Of a stretch of 64,000 nucleotides of DNA, positions 1-9,411 are shown piece after piece. A model generated the notes under the pieces. It saw only the letters and a list, made by a program, of their open reading frames with translations. It made no database searches and was not told where the DNA came from. The first letter of the stretch is position 1. Every line of letters begins with the position of its first letter. The position numbers and the translations under genes are program-made. The stretch comes from Mycolicibacterium sp. J2 (GTDB lineage: Bacteria > Actinomycetota > Actinomycetes > Mycobacteriales > Mycobacteriaceae): contig NZ_JAPFPY010000012.1 in assembly GCF_026240945.1 (NCBI RefSeq), forward strand, positions 62,001 through 126,000. Reading direction: 5' to 3'.

Positions 1-1272
1 CGCGGAATCCTCTTCTTCCGTCGCCTCGTCGGCCGCCTCAGCCTCGGCCTCGCGCTCGGCAGCCAGCGACTCCGCGGCCGCCTCCAGCTCGTGGCCCACG
101 TCGAACGGGTCGTCATCCTCGTCAACCGGCTCTTCGGCCACCTCGAGAGTGTCGGCATCGACGGGCTCTTCGGCCTCGTCCGCGGCCTCGGCCTCCTCCG
201 CCACCTCCTCGGCGGCGGCATCCGCAGTGGCAGCATCCCCGGTGGCAGCGTCCTCGGCTACCTCGTCGGTATCGCCCACCGCGGCCGCATCTTCATCCTC
301 GGCATCACCGGCGACCGTCGCTGCCGCCACCACACCGGTGGTCGCACCGACGGTTGCGAGCTCCTTGGCCAGGATGTCCTCGACCGGGGACTCCTCGTCC
401 GTATCCTGCTTGCCGCGCAACGACTCCGGAGCTTCCCTGCCCTTCGGCGCGACCATGATGTACACCACCGCCGCGATGAACACGAACGTCGAGGTGAACG
501 TGTTCACCCGGATGCCGTCGACGGGCATGGACGCGGGGTCACTGCGCATCAATTCGACCCAGAACCGGCCCACGCAGTATCCGGCCACGTACAGCGCGAA
601 CAACCGCCCGTGCCCCAGGTTGAACCGCTTGTCGATCCACAACAGCAGCGCGAAGATCAGCAGGTTCCACAACAACTCGTACAGGAACGTCGGGTGCACC
701 ACCGCGACGAGCTGCCCGTCGGACACGCCGTTGAGGGTGTTCAGCGCACCGCTGGCGTCACGCCGCTCGTAGATCTCCAAGCCCCACGGCACCGTGGTCT
801 CTCGGCCGTACAGCTCCTGGTTGAAGTAGTTGCCCAACCGCCCGATCGCCTGGGCCAGGATGATCCCCGGCGCAATGGCATCACCGAAGGCCGGCAACGG
901 AATATCGCGCATCCGGCAGGCGATCCAGGCGCCGACGGCGCCGAGTGCCACCGCGCCCCAAATTCCCAGGCCGCCGTCCCAGATCCGGAACGCCGCACCC
1001 AAGCCGGCGCCCCCGTCGCCGAAGTACGTCTTCCAGTCGGTCATGACGTGGTACAGCCGGCCGCCGACGAGCCCGAACGGCACCGCCAGCAACGCAATGT
1101 CGTAGATGACGCCCGGCTCACCGCCGCGGGCCACCCACCGGCGGTCGCCGATGATCAACGCAGCGACGATGCCGGAGATGATGCACAGCGCATACGCGCG
1201 AATCGGCACCGGGCCGATATGCCACACACCCTGCGCCGGGCTCGGGATATAAGCCAGGATCGTCTCGGTCAT
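1..1272 (-). CDS. lgt: Prolipoprotein diacylglyceryl transferase, C-terminus beyond window
   Basis: Transfers diacylglycerol from phosphatidylglycerol to the lipobox Cys of prolipoproteins at the cytoplasmic membrane. The ATG at 1272 overlaps the trpA stop as ATGA. The 424 visible codons contain several hydrophobic segments, the motif GGRLYHVMTDW (about residues 70-80) and the Lgt signature GRLGNYFNQELYG (about 144-156), including the conserved Asn and Glu. From about residue 283 the catalytic core gives way to a long Ala/Glu/Asp-rich, low-complexity cytoplasmic tail that is still open at base 1. Mycobacterial Lgt proteins are known to carry such tails, so this does not argue against function. 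It is the last gene of the trp cluster seen here. Confidence 0.95.
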   Translation of the reverse strand, partial: MTETILAYIPSPAQGVWHIGPVPIRAYALCIISGIVAALIIGDRRWVARGGEPGVIYDIALLAVPFGLVGGRLYHVMTDWKTYFGDGGAGLGAAFRIWDGGLGIWGAVALGAVGAWIACRMRDIPLPAFGDAIAPGIILAQAIGRLGNYFNQELYGRETTVPWGLEIYERRDASGALNTLNGVSDGQLVAVVHPTFLYELLWNLLIFALLLWIDKRFNLGHGRLFALYVAGYCVGRFWVELMRSDPASMPVDGIRVNTFTSTFVFIAAVVYIMVAPKGREAPESLRGKQDTDEESPVEDILAKELATVGATTGVVAAATVAGDAEDEDAAAVGDTDEVAEDAATGDAATADAAAEEVAEEAEAADEAEEPVDADTLEVAEEPVDEDDDPFDVGHELEAAAESLAAEREAEAEAADEATEEEDSA

Positions 1273-2057
1273 GCAGGAATCCCCTGCCGGACACCCTCGG
1301 ACAGCTCCGCGGTCAGCGCCCGCAGCGCGGGGACACCGGCGTCGAGCGCGGATACCAGCGCCGATCCGACGATCACCCCGTCGGCATAGGCGCCGATCTC
1401 GGCGGCCTGTTCGCGCGAGCGCACACCGAGGCCGACCCCGACCGGAATGTCGGACACTTCCCTGATCCGCTGCACCAAGTCCGGAGCAGCATTGGACACC
1501 GCATCACGGGCACCGGTCACACCCATCGTCGACGCGGCGTAGACGAACCCGCGCGAGGCCTGCACCGTGGCGGCCAGCCGCTCCGGGGTGGACGACGGCG
1601 CCACCAGGAAGATGCGGTCCAGGTCGTGCTGCTCGGAGGCCGCCAACCAGTCCCCCGCCTCGTCCGGGATCAGATCCGGGGTGATCAACCCCGCCCCACC
1701 GGCCGCCGCCAGGTCGCGCGCAAAAGCGTCCACGCCCCAACGCATCACCGGATTCCAATACGTCATCACCACGGCCCGCCCGCCGGCGTTGCTGATGGCC
1801 TCGACGGCCCGCAGCGCGTCACGCACCCGTACACCACCGGCCAGCGCGACCTCGGTCGCTCTGGCGATGGTCGGCCCGTCCATTCCCGGATCCGAATACG
1901 CGACACCCACTTCGACGATGTCACAACCGGATTCGACAAGCGCCACCATCGCTTCGATGGACGTGTCCACATCGGGATAGCCGGTCGGGAGGTAGCCGAT
2001 CAGTGCGGAACGCCCCTCGGTGTGACACGTGTCGAACAAGGGACCCAATCGGCTCAC
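1269..2057 (-). CDS. trpA: Tryptophan synthase alpha chain
   Basis: Cleaves indole-3-glycerol phosphate to indole and glyceraldehyde 3-phosphate; the indole is channelled to TrpB. 262 aa, normal length. The catalytic pair is at the standard positions, Glu49 (in VEVG) and Asp60 (in MDGPTI), and the phosphate loop (GVTGAR) is present. GTG start at 2057 overlaps the trpB stop as GTGA, and the end overlaps lgt as ATGA, so translation is probably coupled. One oddity: the usually conserved Pro53 of the GVPYSDP loop is Ala (GVAYSDP, codon GCG). Confidence 0.97.
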   Translation of the reverse strand: MSRLGPLFDTCHTEGRSALIGYLPTGYPDVDTSIEAMVALVESGCDIVEVGVAYSDPGMDGPTIARATEVALAGGVRVRDALRAVEAISNAGGRAVVMTYWNPVMRWGVDAFARDLAAAGGAGLITPDLIPDEAGDWLAASEQHDLDRIFLVAPSSTPERLAATVQASRGFVYAASTMGVTGARDAVSNAAPDLVQRIREVSDIPVGVGLGVRSREQAAEIGAYADGVIVGSALVSALDAGVPALRALTAELSEGVRQGIPA

Positions 2058-3313
2058 GCGTCACCGTCCATCAGACCGAACCATTTCGCTGCGGTTTCGA
2101 CGTCCTTGTCACCGCGACCGGACAGGTTCACCACGATCACCGACGACGGCCCGAGTTCCACGCCGAGTTTCAGCGCACCGGCCACCGCGTGGGCGGACTC
2201 GATGGCCGGGATGATCCCCTCCGTGCGGCTGAGCAGGGAGAAGGCGTCCATCGCCTCGGTGTCGGTGATCGGCCGATACTCGGCGCGGCCGACGTCCTTG
2301 AGCAGGGCATGCTCGGGACCGACGCCCGGATAGTCCAAACCCGCTGAGATCGAATGGGATTCGATGGTCTGTCCGTCCTCGTCCTGCAGCAGGTAGGAGA
2401 ACGAGCCCTGGAAGGCTCCCGGCGATCCACCGGCGAAGGTCGCGGCATGCCTGCCGGTCTCCACCCCGTCCCCGGCGGCTTCGAAACCGATCAGACGTAC
2501 GCCGGGATCGTCGATGAAGGCGTGGAACACCCCGATCGCGTTGGACCCGCCGCCCACACACGCGGTCACCGCATCCGGCAGCCGGCCGGCCTGTTCCAGG
2601 ATCTGTGCCCGGGTCTCCATCCCGATGATGCGCTGGAAATCGCGCACCATGAGTGGGAACGGGTGCGGGCCCGCTGCGGTGCCGAAGCAGTAGTAGGTGT
2701 CGTCGGCATTGGTCACCCAATCCCGGAACGCCTCGTTGATCGCATCCTTGAGGGTCTTCGAGCCGGATTCCACCGAGATCACCTGCGCCCCCAACAGTCG
2801 CATCCTGGCCACGTTGAGCGCCTGGCGCGCGGTGTCCACCGCGCCCATGTAGATGACACAGTCCAGGCCCAGCAGGGCACAGGCGGTGGCGGTCGCCACC
2901 CCGTGCTGACCGGCGCCGGTCTCGGCGATCACCCGGGTCTTGCCCATCTGCTTGGCCAGCAACGCCTGCCCGAGCACGTTGTTGATCTTGTGCGAACCGG
3001 TGTGGTTGAGGTCCTCGCGTTTGAGGAACAGCCGTGCGCCCCCGGCATGCTCGGCAAGGCGGGCCGCCTCGTACAGCGGAGACGGGCGGCCGGTGTAGTG
3101 CCGCTGCAGCCGGTCGAGTTCATCGAGGAAGGCCTGATCGCGCCGCACCTTGTCATAGGCGGCGGTCACCTCCTCGACGACGGCCATCAACGCCTCGGGG
3201 ATCAGACGGCCCCCGTAGGCGCCGAAATGGCCCTTCGCGTCGGGGTCATGGCTGGTGGGTTCGGCCACCGCCGCGCTCATGCGGGGCAGTTCCTGATCTG
3301 CGATATTCGTCAT
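2054..3313 (-). CDS. trpB: Tryptophan synthase beta chain
   Basis: PLP enzyme condensing indole with L-serine to give tryptophan. 419 aa with a short variable N-terminus before the conserved GHFGAYGGR. The Schiff-base lysine lies in [16 protein letters not shown] (Lys109), the phosphate-binding loop is GGGSNAIG, and the Glu of the AETGAGQHG motif is present. The ATG at 3313 directly abuts the trpC stop (no spacer). Its end overlaps trpA, the usual arrangement for a stoichiometric alpha2-beta2 complex. Confidence 0.98.
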   Translation of the reverse strand: MTNIADQELPRMSAAVAEPTSHDPDAKGHFGAYGGRLIPEALMAVVEEVTAAYDKVRRDQAFLDELDRLQRHYTGRPSPLYEAARLAEHAGGARLFLKREDLNHTGSHKINNVLGQALLAKQMGKTRVIAETGAGQHGVATATACALLGLDCVIYMGAVDTARQALNVARMRLLGAQVISVESGSKTLKDAINEAFRDWVTNADDTYYCFGTAAGPHPFPLMVRDFQRIIGMETRAQILEQAGRLPDAVTACVGGGSNAIGVFHAFIDDPGVRLIGFEAAGDGVETGRHAATFAGGSPGAFQGSFSYLLQDEDGQTIESHSISAGLDYPGVGPEHALLKDVGRAEYRPITDTEAMDAFSLLSRTEGIIPAIESAHAVAGALKLGVELGPSSVIVVNLSGRGDKDVETAAKWFGLMDGDA

Positions 3314-4132
3314 CTACCGGGCAGGCTTGGGACAGGACGGATGGGTACCGGCGGTGACCAGGTCGGCGACAGCGCTGCGCGGGTCACCACTGGTGACCAG
3401 GCCCTCGCCGACCAGCACCGCGTCGGCGCCGGCGCCGGCATAGGCCAGCAGGTCCGCGGTGCCGCGCACGCCGGACTCGGCGACCCGGATGACGCTGCTG
3501 GGCAACCCGGGGGCGATCCGGGCGAAGCAGTCCCGGTCGACCTCGAGCGTCTTGAGGTCGCGGGCGTTGACCCCGATCAGGGTGGCGCCGGCCTGCAGGG
3601 CGCGGTCGGCCTCTTCCTCGGTGTGCACCTCGACCAACGCGGTCATGCCCAGCGATTCGGTGCGGTCCAGCATGGACACCAACGCGTCCTGCTCCAGGGC
3701 CGCGACGATGAGCAGCAGCATGTCGGCGCCGTGCGCGCGGGCCTCGTGGATCTGGTAGGGCCCGACGATGAAGTCCTTGCGCAGCACCGGAATCGACACC
3801 GCGGCGCGGACCGCGTCCAGGTCGTCGAGCGAACCGTTGAACCGGCGCTGCTCGGTCAGCACGCTGATCACCCGCGCGCCGCCGTCCTGGTAGGCCCTGG
3901 CCAGTTCCGCCGGGTCCGCGATGGACGCCAGCTCACCCCGTGACGGGCTGGCCCGCTTGACTTCCGCGATGACGCCGATGCCCGGCTCCCGCAACGCCGC
4001 CATCACGTCCAGCGGCGGCGGCGCGTCCTTGGCCCGCTGTTTGATGTCGGCGAACGGAACCGCGGCTTCACGGGCGGCAACGTCGGCGCGAACTCCTTCG
4101 ATGATGGAGTCGAGCACGGTCCCCGAACTCAT
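3314..4132 (-). CDS. trpC: Indole-3-glycerol phosphate synthase
   Basis: Ring closure of carboxyphenylaminodeoxyribulose phosphate to indole-3-glycerol phosphate. 272 aa, monofunctional (beta/alpha)8 barrel with no TrpF domain fused. The motifs [10 protein letters not shown] (catalytic Lys), LRKDF (catalytic Lys), EVH and IAESGV are all present. The start ATG at 4132 is preceded by AAGGA-type Shine-Dalgarno bases. There is no separate trpF in this cluster, so the preceding isomerase step must be supplied elsewhere, most likely by PriA at 15510-16244. Confidence 0.97.
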   Translation of the reverse strand: MSSGTVLDSIIEGVRADVAAREAAVPFADIKQRAKDAPPPLDVMAALREPGIGVIAEVKRASPSRGELASIADPAELARAYQDGGARVISVLTEQRRFNGSLDDLDAVRAAVSIPVLRKDFIVGPYQIHEARAHGADMLLLIVAALEQDALVSMLDRTESLGMTALVEVHTEEEADRALQAGATLIGVNARDLKTLEVDRDCFARIAPGLPSSVIRVAESGVRGTADLLAYAGAGADAVLVGEGLVTSGDPRSAVADLVTAGTHPSCPKPAR

Positions 4133-4155
4133 GAGCCCTCGTCCTTCTCCGTCGG

Positions 4156-4190
4156 CCGGGACGCTCCCGGATTGATCTGCCTAGAGGTTA
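4156..4190 (-). promoter_or_regulatory. Possible internal promoter and hairpin ahead of trpCBA
   Basis: The 80-nt gap between the membrane-protein gene and trpC contains a TANNNT-type -10 (TAACCT, minus strand 4190-4185) and, downstream, a perfect 6-bp stem with 3-nt loop (CCGGGA-N3-TCCCGG, 4156-4170). All other junctions of this cluster overlap or abut, so the gap stands out. No -35 is convincing. Reading it as a promoter for trpCBA-lgt is inference. Confidence 0.3.
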
Positions 4191-4212
4191 GTCGCCTGCA
4201 CCACACCGATGA

Positions 4213-4812
4213 TCACCGACCCTTCGTGTCAGAACCCGCGTCCGGATCCGTTGGGTCCGACCCCTCGTCGAGCGCATCCCAAATCATCCGCTCCGACATC
4301 GCGTCCGCTGTGCTTTCCCTGTTCACCGCGTCCCGGCGGGCGGCCGGTGCGACGTACTTGGTGCCGCGCGCAGTAGCGGCGGACCGGATCAGCAGCACCG
4401 CGGCCGCCAGGGTCAGCACCGCCGCGGCCACCGTCACCCCGGCGCCCACGTACTGGCGCGACGATCCGACCAGCGCGGCGACCGGGACCTGCGCCAGGTC
4501 GGCGCCGCGCACCGCGATGTCGCGGACTACCCACAAGCTGATGCCCAGGTAGGCCAGCGCGGCGCTGCAGACGGCCACCAGCACCGCCAGCAGCCGCAGC
4601 GCCCAGCCGCGCACGGCCAGTGCCGCGACCGCCGCGGCCAGCAGCACGAGTGCCAACGGCACCAGCGCCGTCGACCATTGGGCGCCCGTCAGCGTCGAGG
4701 TCTTCGGCTGGCCGAGACCGTCGAAGGACTGCACCTGCACCCATGTCAGCCGCGACGCACCCCACAACGCCAGCGCCGCGAGCGCCAGCAGGGCCTGCGC
4801 GATCCGGATCAC
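4213..4812 (-). CDS. Trp-region conserved membrane protein (TIGR02234 type)
   Basis: 199 aa. The GTG start at 4812 is chosen because it overlaps the trpE stop as GTGA and places the first hydrophobic helix at the N-terminus. About four transmembrane segments are visible (near residues 5-20, 47-65, 73-95 and 123-142), with a WVQVQSFDG external loop, followed by a hydrophilic acidic C-tail. It corresponds to the membrane protein encoded between trpE and trpC in mycobacteria (Rv1610 type). Function is unknown; position in the operon suggests a link to tryptophan or aromatic metabolism, but no transport motif was recognised. Confidence 0.88.
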   Translation of the reverse strand: MIRIAQALLALAALALWGASRLTWVQVQSFDGLGQPKTSTLTGAQWSTALVPLALVLLAAAVAALAVRGWALRLLAVLVAVCSAALAYLGISLWVVRDIAVRGADLAQVPVAALVGSSRQYVGAGVTVAAAVLTLAAAVLLIRSAATARGTKYVAPAARRDAVNRESTADAMSERMIWDALDEGSDPTDPDAGSDTKGR

Positions 4813-6362
4813 GGCACAACCAGTGTCTCGGCGGCGGCCACGGCGGCCAGCACCGCCTTGGCCTTGTTGGCGGACTCGTTGTACTCGTAAGGCCCGTTCG
4901 AGTCGGCCACCACGCCACCGCCGGCCTGCACGTAGGCGGTGCCGCCGCGCATCAGTGCGGTGCGGATGGCGATCGCGAAGTCGGCATTGCCGGCGAAGTC
5001 CAGGTAGCCGAGCACCCCGCCGTACAGCCCGCGCCGGGTCAGCTCGACCTCCTCGATGAGTTCCATGGCCCGCACCTTCGGTGCTCCGGACAAGGTGCCT
5101 GCCGGGAAGCAGGCGGTCACCGCGTCCAGGGCGGTGCGGCCCTCGGCCAGGTGCCCGGTGACGGTCGAGACCAAGTGCATGACGTGGCTGTAGCGCTCGA
5201 TGTGGCTGTAGTCCTCGACCCGCACGGTGCCGGGCTCGCATACCCGGCCCAGGTCGTTGCGGCCCAGGTCGACGAGCATGAGGTGCTCGGCGCGTTCCTT
5301 GTCGTCGGCCAGCAGTTCCTTCTCCAGCAGGACGTCTTCCTCCTCGGTGGCACCGCGCCACCGGGTGCCGGCGATCGGATGGGTGGTGGCCTTGCCGTCC
5401 TGCACGGTGACCAGGGCCTCGGGGCTGGAACCGACGATCGAGAAGTCCAGGCCGCCTTCGGCGTCGGGCGCGTTGAACAGATACATGTAGGGGCTGGGAT
5501 TGGTCACCCGCAGCATCCGGTACACGTCGATGGGATCGGCGGTGGTGGTCATCTCGAACCGCTGCGACGGCACCACCTGGAACGCCTCGCCGGCTTCGAT
5601 GTCACCGACGAGCTTGTCGACGATGGCGGTGTACTCGTCGACGGTGCGCTGTGAGCGGTGCTGCGGTGCGGGCCGGGAGAAGGTGGCCACCGACGAATGC
5701 AGCGGCTCCCCGAGCGCGGCCGTCATGACATCGAGGCGAGCCACCGCATCGTCGTAGGCCCAGTCGACCCGCTCGTCGGTGCCGTTCCAGTTCACCGCGT
5801 TGGCGATCAGCGTGATGGTGCCCTCGTGGTGGTCGACGGCGGCGATATCGGTGGCCAGCACCAGCAGCATGTCGGGCAGGTGCAGGTCGTCGACCGTGAG
5901 TTCGGGCAGCCGCTCCAGCCGGCGCACCAGGTCGTAGGCGAAGAAGCCGACCAGGCCCGAGGACAGCGGCGGCAGGCCGGGCACCGGCGCGGTGGCCAGC
6001 AGGTCCAGCGTGCTGCGCAGCGCGTGCAGCGGGTCACCCCCGGACGGGGCGCCCTGCGGCGTGCTGCCCAGCCACACGGCCTCGCCGTCACGCACCGTCA
6101 GCGCCGAGGGCGCGCCGGCCCCGATGAACGACCAGCGTGACCACGACCGCCCGTTCTCCGCCGACTCCAGTAGGAAGGTGCCGGGGCGGTTCGCGGCCAG
6201 CTTCCGGTACGCCGACAGCGGGGTCTCGCTGTCGGCGAGCACCTTGCGGGTCACCGGGACCACCCGGTGCTCGGCCGCCAGCGCCCGGAAATCCTCGCGT
6301 GAGGTGGTTGATGCCAGTGATCCGGCGGGCTGGAGCGGAGCGACCGGGGAATGTTCTTGCAC
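4809..6362 (-). CDS. trpE: Anthranilate synthase component I
   Basis: Converts chorismate to anthranilate, using ammonia from a separate glutaminase subunit that is not encoded here. 517 aa with the N-terminal tryptophan feedback-site motif LLESA and the C-terminal chorismate-binding core ([52 protein letters not shown]). The GTG start at 6362 has a strong GGGAGGA Shine-Dalgarno 7 nt upstream. First gene of the trp cluster, divergent from the peroxiredoxin gene across an 80-bp gap. Confidence 0.97.
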   Translation of the reverse strand: MQEHSPVAPLQPAGSLASTTSREDFRALAAEHRVVPVTRKVLADSETPLSAYRKLAANRPGTFLLESAENGRSWSRWSFIGAGAPSALTVRDGEAVWLGSTPQGAPSGGDPLHALRSTLDLLATAPVPGLPPLSSGLVGFFAYDLVRRLERLPELTVDDLHLPDMLLVLATDIAAVDHHEGTITLIANAVNWNGTDERVDWAYDDAVARLDVMTAALGEPLHSSVATFSRPAPQHRSQRTVDEYTAIVDKLVGDIEAGEAFQVVPSQRFEMTTTADPIDVYRMLRVTNPSPYMYLFNAPDAEGGLDFSIVGSSPEALVTVQDGKATTHPIAGTRWRGATEEEDVLLEKELLADDKERAEHLMLVDLGRNDLGRVCEPGTVRVEDYSHIERYSHVMHLVSTVTGHLAEGRTALDAVTACFPAGTLSGAPKVRAMELIEEVELTRRGLYGGVLGYLDFAGNADFAIAIRTALMRGGTAYVQAGGGVVADSNGPYEYNESANKAKAVLAAVAAAETLVVP

Positions 6363-6442
6363 GAGGTAATCCTCCCAGACGGACCACAGTCAGCTCGGCG
6401 TGCGTATCTGCCGGCGGGCCCAGCCAAGTAGCGTGATGAAAC
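6363..6442. promoter_or_regulatory. Divergent trpE / peroxiredoxin promoter region
   Basis: 80 bp between two divergent starts. On the plus strand TAGCGT (6429-6434) lies 8 nt before the peroxiredoxin ATG and fits a leaderless or near-leaderless mycobacterial promoter. On the minus strand only the trpE Shine-Dalgarno is clear. No tandem-Trp leader peptide or terminator/antiterminator pair was found. Confidence 0.4.
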
Positions 6443-6907
6443 ATGACTGCCTTGACCACGGGTGACACCGTCGCGGAGTTCGAGCTGCCCGACCAGACGG
6501 GCACCGTGCGCAGCCTGTCCGGTTTGTTGGCCGACGGACCGGTGGTGCTGTTCTTCTACCCGGCGGCGATGACGCCGGGCTGCACCAAGGAGGCCTGCCA
6601 CTTCCGCGACCTGGCCGCCGAATTCGCCGCCGTCGGCGCGACCCGGGTGGGCATCAGCGCCGACCCCGTGCACAAGCAGGCGACGTTCGCCGACCAGCAG
6701 AGCTTCGACTACCCGCTGCTGTCGGATACCGAGGGTGTGGTGGCCACCCAGTTCGGGGTCAAGCGTGGCTTGCTCGGCAAGCTGATGCCGGTCAAACGGA
6801 CCACGTTCGTCATCGACACCGACCGCACCATCCTCGCGGTGATTGCCAGCGAGTTCAGCATGGACACCCACGCCGACAAGGCGCTGGAGGCGCTCAGGGC
6901 GCGTTGA
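6443..6907 (+). CDS. Thioredoxin-dependent peroxiredoxin, BCP family
   Basis: Reduces hydrogen peroxide and organic hydroperoxides. 154 aa, full length. The peroxidatic Cys47 is in the PxxxTPGC motif ([13 protein letters not shown]) and Cys52 is five residues on, the resolving position of atypical 2-Cys BCP/PrxQ enzymes. It corresponds to BcpB (Rv1608c), which also sits beside trpE. Its stop lies 14 nt inside the 3' end of the convergent leuA-like gene, so the two coding ends overlap. Confidence 0.95.
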   Translation: MTALTTGDTVAEFELPDQTGTVRSLSGLLADGPVVLFFYPAAMTPGCTKEACHFRDLAAEFAAVGATRVGISADPVHKQATFADQQSFDYPLLSDTEGVVATQFGVKRGLLGKLMPVKRTTFVIDTDRTILAVIASEFSMDTHADKALEALRAR

Positions 6908-8561
6908 CCGCCCGCAGCACCGCGGCCATCGACGATCCCAACACCGAATCGCTGCGCCCGCATGCCCACCCGGTGCGGTGTTCCAGATAGCTGACCGCGG
7001 TCGCGCCGATGGATTGCTGGGTGAGGCTGAGGATCTCGACCGGATGTCCGACGTCGGCCAGCGCACGGGTCAGCGCGTCCAGCGGTCCGCCCGTGTGATG
7101 GGTGCTGGTGTGACTGTGTCCGTCGACGACGAGGGTGATCTCGGTGGCCCCGGCACTGCCGGTGTGCCAGTCCTTCAGCTGCACCGGCCCGCTCGAGTCG
7201 AGATAGGTCGCCTCGAAGAGGTCGTAGAGCTCGGCGGCGGTGACCTCGGTGCCGCTGTCGTCCGTGCGATTCTGGACGTGGCGGGCGAAGTCGATCTGCA
7301 GCCGCCGCGGCAGGTCGAGCCCGTACTCGGTGTGTAGCAGATAGGCGATGCCACCCTTGCCGGACTGCGAATTCACCCGGATCACCGCGTCGTAGCTGCG
7401 GCCGATATCGGCCGGGTCGATAGGCAGATACGGCACCTGCCAATCGATCTCGCGTTCGGACCGGCCAGCTGCCACGGCCCTGGCCCGGTGTTCGGCCAGG
7501 CCCTTCTTGATGGCGTCCTGGTGGGTGCCGGAGAAGGCGGTGTGCACCAGATCGCCCACGTACGGATGGCGTTCGTGGATCGGCATGCGGGTGCAGTGCG
7601 CAACGGTCCGCGCGATCGTGTCGATATCGGAGAAGTCGATGGCCGGATCGACGCCTTGGGCGTACAGGTTCAGCGCCAGGGTGGCGATGTCGACATTGCC
7701 GGTGCGCTCCCCGTTGCCGAACACGCAACCCTCCACCCGCTGTGCGCCGGCCAGCACCGCCAGTTCGGCACACGCGATGCCGGTGCCCCGGTCGTTGTGC
7801 GGGTGCACCGACAGGATGACGCTGTCCCTGCGGGCGATATTGCGGTGCATGTACTCGATCTGGTCGGCGTAGACATTCGGGGTGGCGACCTCGACGGTGG
7901 CAGGCAGGTTGAGGATCACCGGGCGATCCGGTGTGGCCTGCCACAGATCGGTCACGGCATCGCAGATGTCCAGCACGTAGTCGGGTTCGGTGAGGTTGAA
8001 CACCTCCGGAGAGAACTCGAACCGCACATTCGGCAGCTCGCCGGCCAGCTCGAGCACATCGCGGCCGCCGGCCAGGATCAGCTCGCGCAGGTCGGCACGG
8101 TCCTTGCCCAACACGGTGTCCCGCCACACCGGGGCGGTGGCCGTGTACATGTGGATGACCACGTCGTTGGTGATGCCGTGCACCGATGCCACGGTCCGCT
8201 CGATCAGGTCGCGCCGCGCCGGGGTGAACACCACGATGGTGACATCGGGCGGGGCGATATCGGTTTCGGCGATGAGCCGGACGAAGTCGTAGTCGGTCTG
8301 TGAAGCGGACGGGTAGCCGACCTCGATTTCCTTGTAGCCCATGGTGACCAGCAGTTCGAAGAACCGGCGCTTGCGGGCCGGGTCCATCGGTTCGGCCAGT
8401 GCCTGGTTTCCGTCGCGCAGGTCGACGGGCACCCACAGCGGTGCCGCTGTGAGCCGCGCGTCGGGCCAATCTCGCTGTCGCAGAGGTACGTCCACGCGGT
8501 CATAGATGTCGGCGTAGCGGTGCCACGGCATCGGTGACGGTTGTTGACGGTTCCAGTGCAT
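6894..8561 (-). CDS. 2-Isopropylmalate synthase paralogue
   Basis: LeuA-type Claisen condensation of acetyl-CoA with 2-ketoisovalerate, first committed step of leucine synthesis. 555 aa from the ATG at 8561, chosen because GGAG lies 7 nt upstream and the N-terminus ([13 protein letters not shown]) resembles actinobacterial LeuA; an ATG at 8573 is the alternative. Metal and substrate motifs: DLRDGNQ (Asp50), [10 protein letters not shown] (His253, His255) and GNGERTGN (Asn289). A short LeuA dimer/regulatory domain ends the protein. Mycobacteria normally carry leuA elsewhere (Rv3710 type), so this is probably a second copy. A Leu-rich leader peptide precedes it, and the GntR gene diverges from it. 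Confidence 0.9.
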   Translation of the reverse strand: MHWNRQQPSPMPWHRYADIYDRVDVPLRQRDWPDARLTAAPLWVPVDLRDGNQALAEPMDPARKRRFFELLVTMGYKEIEVGYPSASQTDYDFVRLIAETDIAPPDVTIVVFTPARRDLIERTVASVHGITNDVVIHMYTATAPVWRDTVLGKDRADLRELILAGGRDVLELAGELPNVRFEFSPEVFNLTEPDYVLDICDAVTDLWQATPDRPVILNLPATVEVATPNVYADQIEYMHRNIARRDSVILSVHPHNDRGTGIACAELAVLAGAQRVEGCVFGNGERTGNVDIATLALNLYAQGVDPAIDFSDIDTIARTVAHCTRMPIHERHPYVGDLVHTAFSGTHQDAIKKGLAEHRARAVAAGRSEREIDWQVPYLPIDPADIGRSYDAVIRVNSQSGKGGIAYLLHTEYGLDLPRRLQIDFARHVQNRTDDSGTEVTAAELYDLFEATYLDSSGPVQLKDWHTGSAGATEITLVVDGHSHTSTHHTGGPLDALTRALADVGHPVEILSLTQQSIGATAVSYLEHRTGWACGRSDSVLGSSMAAVLRAVNAP

Positions 8562-8591
8562 GGGTTTCTCCATTCGGTCGAGGAAGGTTTC

Positions 8592-8645
8592 GACCGGCGC
8601 GACGAGAGGCCCCACGGCAGGGGGCCGGTCGTTCAGGCCCTGCCG
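8592..8645 (-). promoter_or_regulatory. Leucine attenuator-like hairpins upstream of leuA-like gene
   Basis: Two mutually exclusive pairings are visible on the minus strand. Antiterminator-like: CGGCAGGGCC (8645-8636, the last leader-peptide codons) with GGCCCCCTGCCG (8626-8615). Terminator-like: GGCCCC (8626-8621) with GGGGCC (8613-8608), enclosed by GACC/GGTC, or alternatively GACCGGC (8630-8624) with GCCGGTC (8598-8592). There is no U-tract after the second stem, so termination might need Rho, or the switch might act on translation. Leucine attenuators upstream of actinobacterial leuA are known; this assignment rests on visible complementarity only. Confidence 0.65.
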
Positions 8646-8674
8646 AGGCGGCGAAGGAGGAGGTGGCGCGTCAT
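8633..8674 (-). CDS. Leucine-rich leader peptide ([13 protein letters not shown])
   Basis: 13-codon ORF with four Leu codons (CTC CTC CTT consecutively, then CTC) between the leuA-like gene and its apparent promoter. The -10-like TACAGT ends 9 nt before the ATG, so the transcript may be leaderless or nearly so. The last codons overlap the proximal arm of the antiterminator-like pairing, as expected if ribosome stalling at Leu codons decides between the two folds. Too short for normal gene finding. The peptide probably has no function beyond sensing charged tRNA-Leu. Confidence 0.65.
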   Translation of the reverse strand: MTRHLLLRRLGRA

Positions 8675-8680
8675 GGTGGT

Positions 8681-8691
8681 TACACTGTACA
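8681..8691. promoter_or_regulatory. Overlapping -10 elements of leuA-like and GntR genes
   Basis: The minus strand carries TACAGT (8689-8684) reading towards the Leu leader peptide. The plus strand carries TACACT (8681-8686) reading towards the GntR gene 36 nt on. They overlap at a TGTACA hexamer palindrome (8686-8691). Face-to-face promoters would make the two transcription units compete. No clear -35 is seen for either. Confidence 0.4.
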
Positions 8692-8721
8692 CAACTCCTC
8701 AGACAAGTAGAGAGGTTCGGA

Positions 8722-9411
8722 GTGGCTTCGCAGATTCGGCAGGTCCAGCGCCATCCGCTGGCCGCCCAGGCGGCACAACTGCTGCTGGCGCGTATCCGCG
8801 CCGGCGAGTGGCCGCTGGGGCATCGGCTGCCCGGCGAGACGACGCTGGCGGCCCAACTCGGGGTGGGTCGTTCCACGCTGCGCGAGGCGATCCGCGAGCT
8901 GGCCGGCCGGGGTGTGCTGGAAAGTCGCCAGGGCGCAGGCGTCTTCGTCACCGCCACCGACGTCACCGAGGACTGGGACACCGTGCTGCGGCGCACCACG
9001 ATCGCCGCCGTCGTCGAGGCCCGCATCGCCATCGAAGCCGAGGCCGCCGCGCTGGCCGCCGCCCGGCGCACACCCGCCGATCTGCGCGAGATCCGTCGCA
9101 CCTTGGCTGCCCGCGGTGTACCGGCTCAATCGGTGCCCGAGCACGTCGACGCCGATATGGCGTTCCACCGCGCTGTCATCGCCGCCGCGCACAACGAGGT
9201 GCTGCTGCAGCTGTTCGACGCGTTCCTGCCCCGGTTGCGCCCCGCGATGATCGACATGCTCAAGATCGCCCCGGTGCAGTCGGGCTTCTCGGCGGCCGCC
9301 GACCACGCCTGCCACCAGGAACTCGCCGAGGCCATCGCGGCCCGCTCCCCCGAGGCTGCCGCCGCCGCCAGCCGTACCCACTTGACCTCATTGATGGAGT
9401 CCTTCACATGA
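8722..9411 (+). CDS. GntR-family transcriptional regulator, FadR/FCD type
   Basis: 229 aa from the GTG at 8722 (AGAGG upstream). An N-terminal winged HTH (about residues 8-75, with [31 protein letters not shown]) is followed by an all-helical FCD effector-binding domain. That domain has an Asp-x3-His pair in [17 protein letters not shown] and a further His in the DHACHQEL helix, the usual metal/carboxylate pocket. Divergent from the leuA paralogue and overlapping the following ABC ATPase gene (ATGA). Ligand unknown; a branched-chain keto acid or amino acid is a guess from context. Confidence 0.9.
   Translation: MASQIRQVQRHPLAAQAAQLLLARIRAGEWPLGHRLPGETTLAAQLGVGRSTLREAIRELAGRGVLESRQGAGVFVTATDVTEDWDTVLRRTTIAAVVEARIAIEAEAAALAAARRTPADLREIRRTLAARGVPAQSVPEHVDADMAFHRAVIAAAHNEVLLQLFDAFLPRLRPAMIDMLKIAPVQSGFSAAADHACHQELAEAIAARSPEAAAAASRTHLTSLMESFT

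Noticed and set aside
2354..3943. 529-codon open frame antisense to trpB and trpC
   Set aside because: Same cause: the real genes on the other strand have full motif sets and correct length.
6363..6442. trp attenuator leader before trpE
   Set aside because: A short ORF ([11 protein letters not shown]...) has only one Trp codon and runs on into the gene, and no alternative hairpins are visible, unlike the Leu leader at 8592-8674.
8686..8691. TGTACA as GntR operator
   Set aside because: Only the central six bases are symmetric; flanking bases do not form a longer palindrome, so it is reported only as overlapping -10 sequence.
8561..9101. Extended N-terminus of the leuA paralogue up to 9101
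   Set aside because: The extra 180 residues read antisense through the GntR gene and the attenuator; the N-terminus after 8561 matches actinobacterial LeuA and has a Shine-Dalgarno.
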